Assembly: GCA_002439285.1 (NCBI GenBank)
Contig: DJTQ01000329.1
Span: forward strand, 1 to 5,655
Length of the DNA: 5,655 nucleotides
Source of the DNA: Paenibacillaceae bacterium UBA6304
GTDB lineage: Bacteria > Bacillota > Bacilli > Paenibacillales > Paenibacillaceae
Direction of reading: 5' to 3'
A program made the position numbers and the translations under genes. The notes under the pieces were generated by a model. It ran no database searches, was not told the origin of the DNA, and worked only from the letters and a program-made list of their open reading frames with translations. This document shows positions 5,199-5,655 of the stretch, in pieces. The first letter of the stretch is position 1; each line of letters starts with the position of its first letter.

Positions 5199-5655
5199 CA
5201 TCCTGGTAAATGTCATCCGCGGCGAGTATGTGGAATCGACACATCGCGGCTCGGCCGTTGTCGTCCATTCGGACGGTGAGGTCTTATTTGAAGCCGGGAA
5301 TCCGCTCGTTCAAATATATGCGCGCTCTTGTATCAAACCGGTTCAAGCTTTGCCGATGGTGTTATCGGGAACGGCTGATCAACTGAAGCTAACACCGCGT
5401 GAACTTGCGATATGTTGCGCCTCCCATAACGGTGAGAAGATGCACACCGATACCGTTCAGGCCATGCTGGACAAGGCTGGATTGAGTGCAGATTACCTGA
5501 ATTGCGGTAGTCATCCGCCATATAGTACAGAAGCCTATGAAGAACTGTTAAGCCAGGGGAAGAAACCCGGAACCATTCACAATAATTGCTCCGGCAAGCA
5601 TGCCGGTATGTTACTCGAAGCTAAGCATTCCGGCTATGATCTGGAAGGGTACACC
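5191..5655 (+). CDS. Class 3 (Rhizobium etli AnsA-type) L-asparaginase, N-terminal part
   Basis: The first 155 codons are visible; the gene runs off the right edge. The family (Pfam PF06089, 'L-asparaginase II') hydrolyses L-asparagine to aspartate and ammonia. R-S-C-I-K-P-V-Q holds S46 and K49, C-A-S-H-N-G-E holds S78, and N-N-C-S-G-K-H-A-G-M holds C133 and K136. These sit at a constant offset of two from Ser48, Lys51, Ser80, Cys135 and Lys138 of the R. etli enzyme ReAV, as I recall that structure, so the Ser-Lys pair and the zinc-site Cys/Lys seem kept. The remaining ligands lie outside the window. There is no signal peptide, so a cytosolic enzyme is expected. As third gene of the cphBA operon it may use asparagine to supply Asp for CphA, or may act on isoaspartyl products of CphB. 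It is not the Ntn-type (plant-type) asparaginase usually linked to isoaspartyl dipeptides. Confidence 0.9.
   Translation, partial: MNDILVNVIRGEYVESTHRGSAVVVHSDGEVLFEAGNPLVQIYARSCIKPVQALPMVLSGTADQLKLTPRELAICCASHNGEKMHTDTVQAMLDKAGLSADYLNCGSHPPYSTEAYEELLSQGKKPGTIHNNCSGKHAGMLLEAKHSGYDLEGYT

Overview
The window looks like chromosomal DNA from a low-to-mid GC, spore-forming Bacillota of the Paenibacillaceae/Bacillales type. Three things suggest this: strong AGGAGG-like ribosome binding sites, U-rich intrinsic terminators, and the mix of genes (a Bacillus-type ferredoxin-NADP reductase, a DUF2935 protein, and a cphB-cphA pair with an AnsA-like asparaginase). The genus is an inference from protein style and was not tested by a search.

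Layout, all on the + strand. (1) Bases 1-236 hold the C-terminal end of a thioredoxin-reductase-like ferredoxin-NADP reductase, closed by a strong terminator (257-303). (2) Bases 497-1315 encode a stand-alone DUF2935 protein made of two repeated helical-bundle halves, with its own terminator (1369-1404). (3) From about 1400 to the right edge there is one apparent operon for the nitrogen-storage polymer cyanophycin (multi-L-arginyl-poly-L-aspartate): cphB (cyanophycinase, 1550-2377), cphA (cyanophycin synthetase, 2364-5198) and the start of a Rhizobium etli AnsA-type (class 3) L-asparaginase (5191 to the edge). Neighbouring genes in the operon overlap by 14 and 8 bases, each with a ribosome binding site inside the preceding gene. 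This points to a single transcript and translational coupling.

How the genes work together: CphA uses ATP to join Asp and Arg into cyanophycin. CphB cuts the polymer to beta-Asp-Arg dipeptides. The third gene is in the right place to act on asparagine or on the isoaspartyl dipeptides, but that role is inferred.

The points most worth a second look are: the asparaginase inside the operon; a CphA tail of about 75 residues beyond the Mur-ligase fold that a one-base change in an A5 run would remove; a perfect 15-bp inverted repeat overlapping the putative cphB promoter; and a short sequence element shared by the two intergenic regions. The cyanophycin pathway itself is known. I see no clearly unprecedented system, no mobile element, no CRISPR array and no RNA gene.
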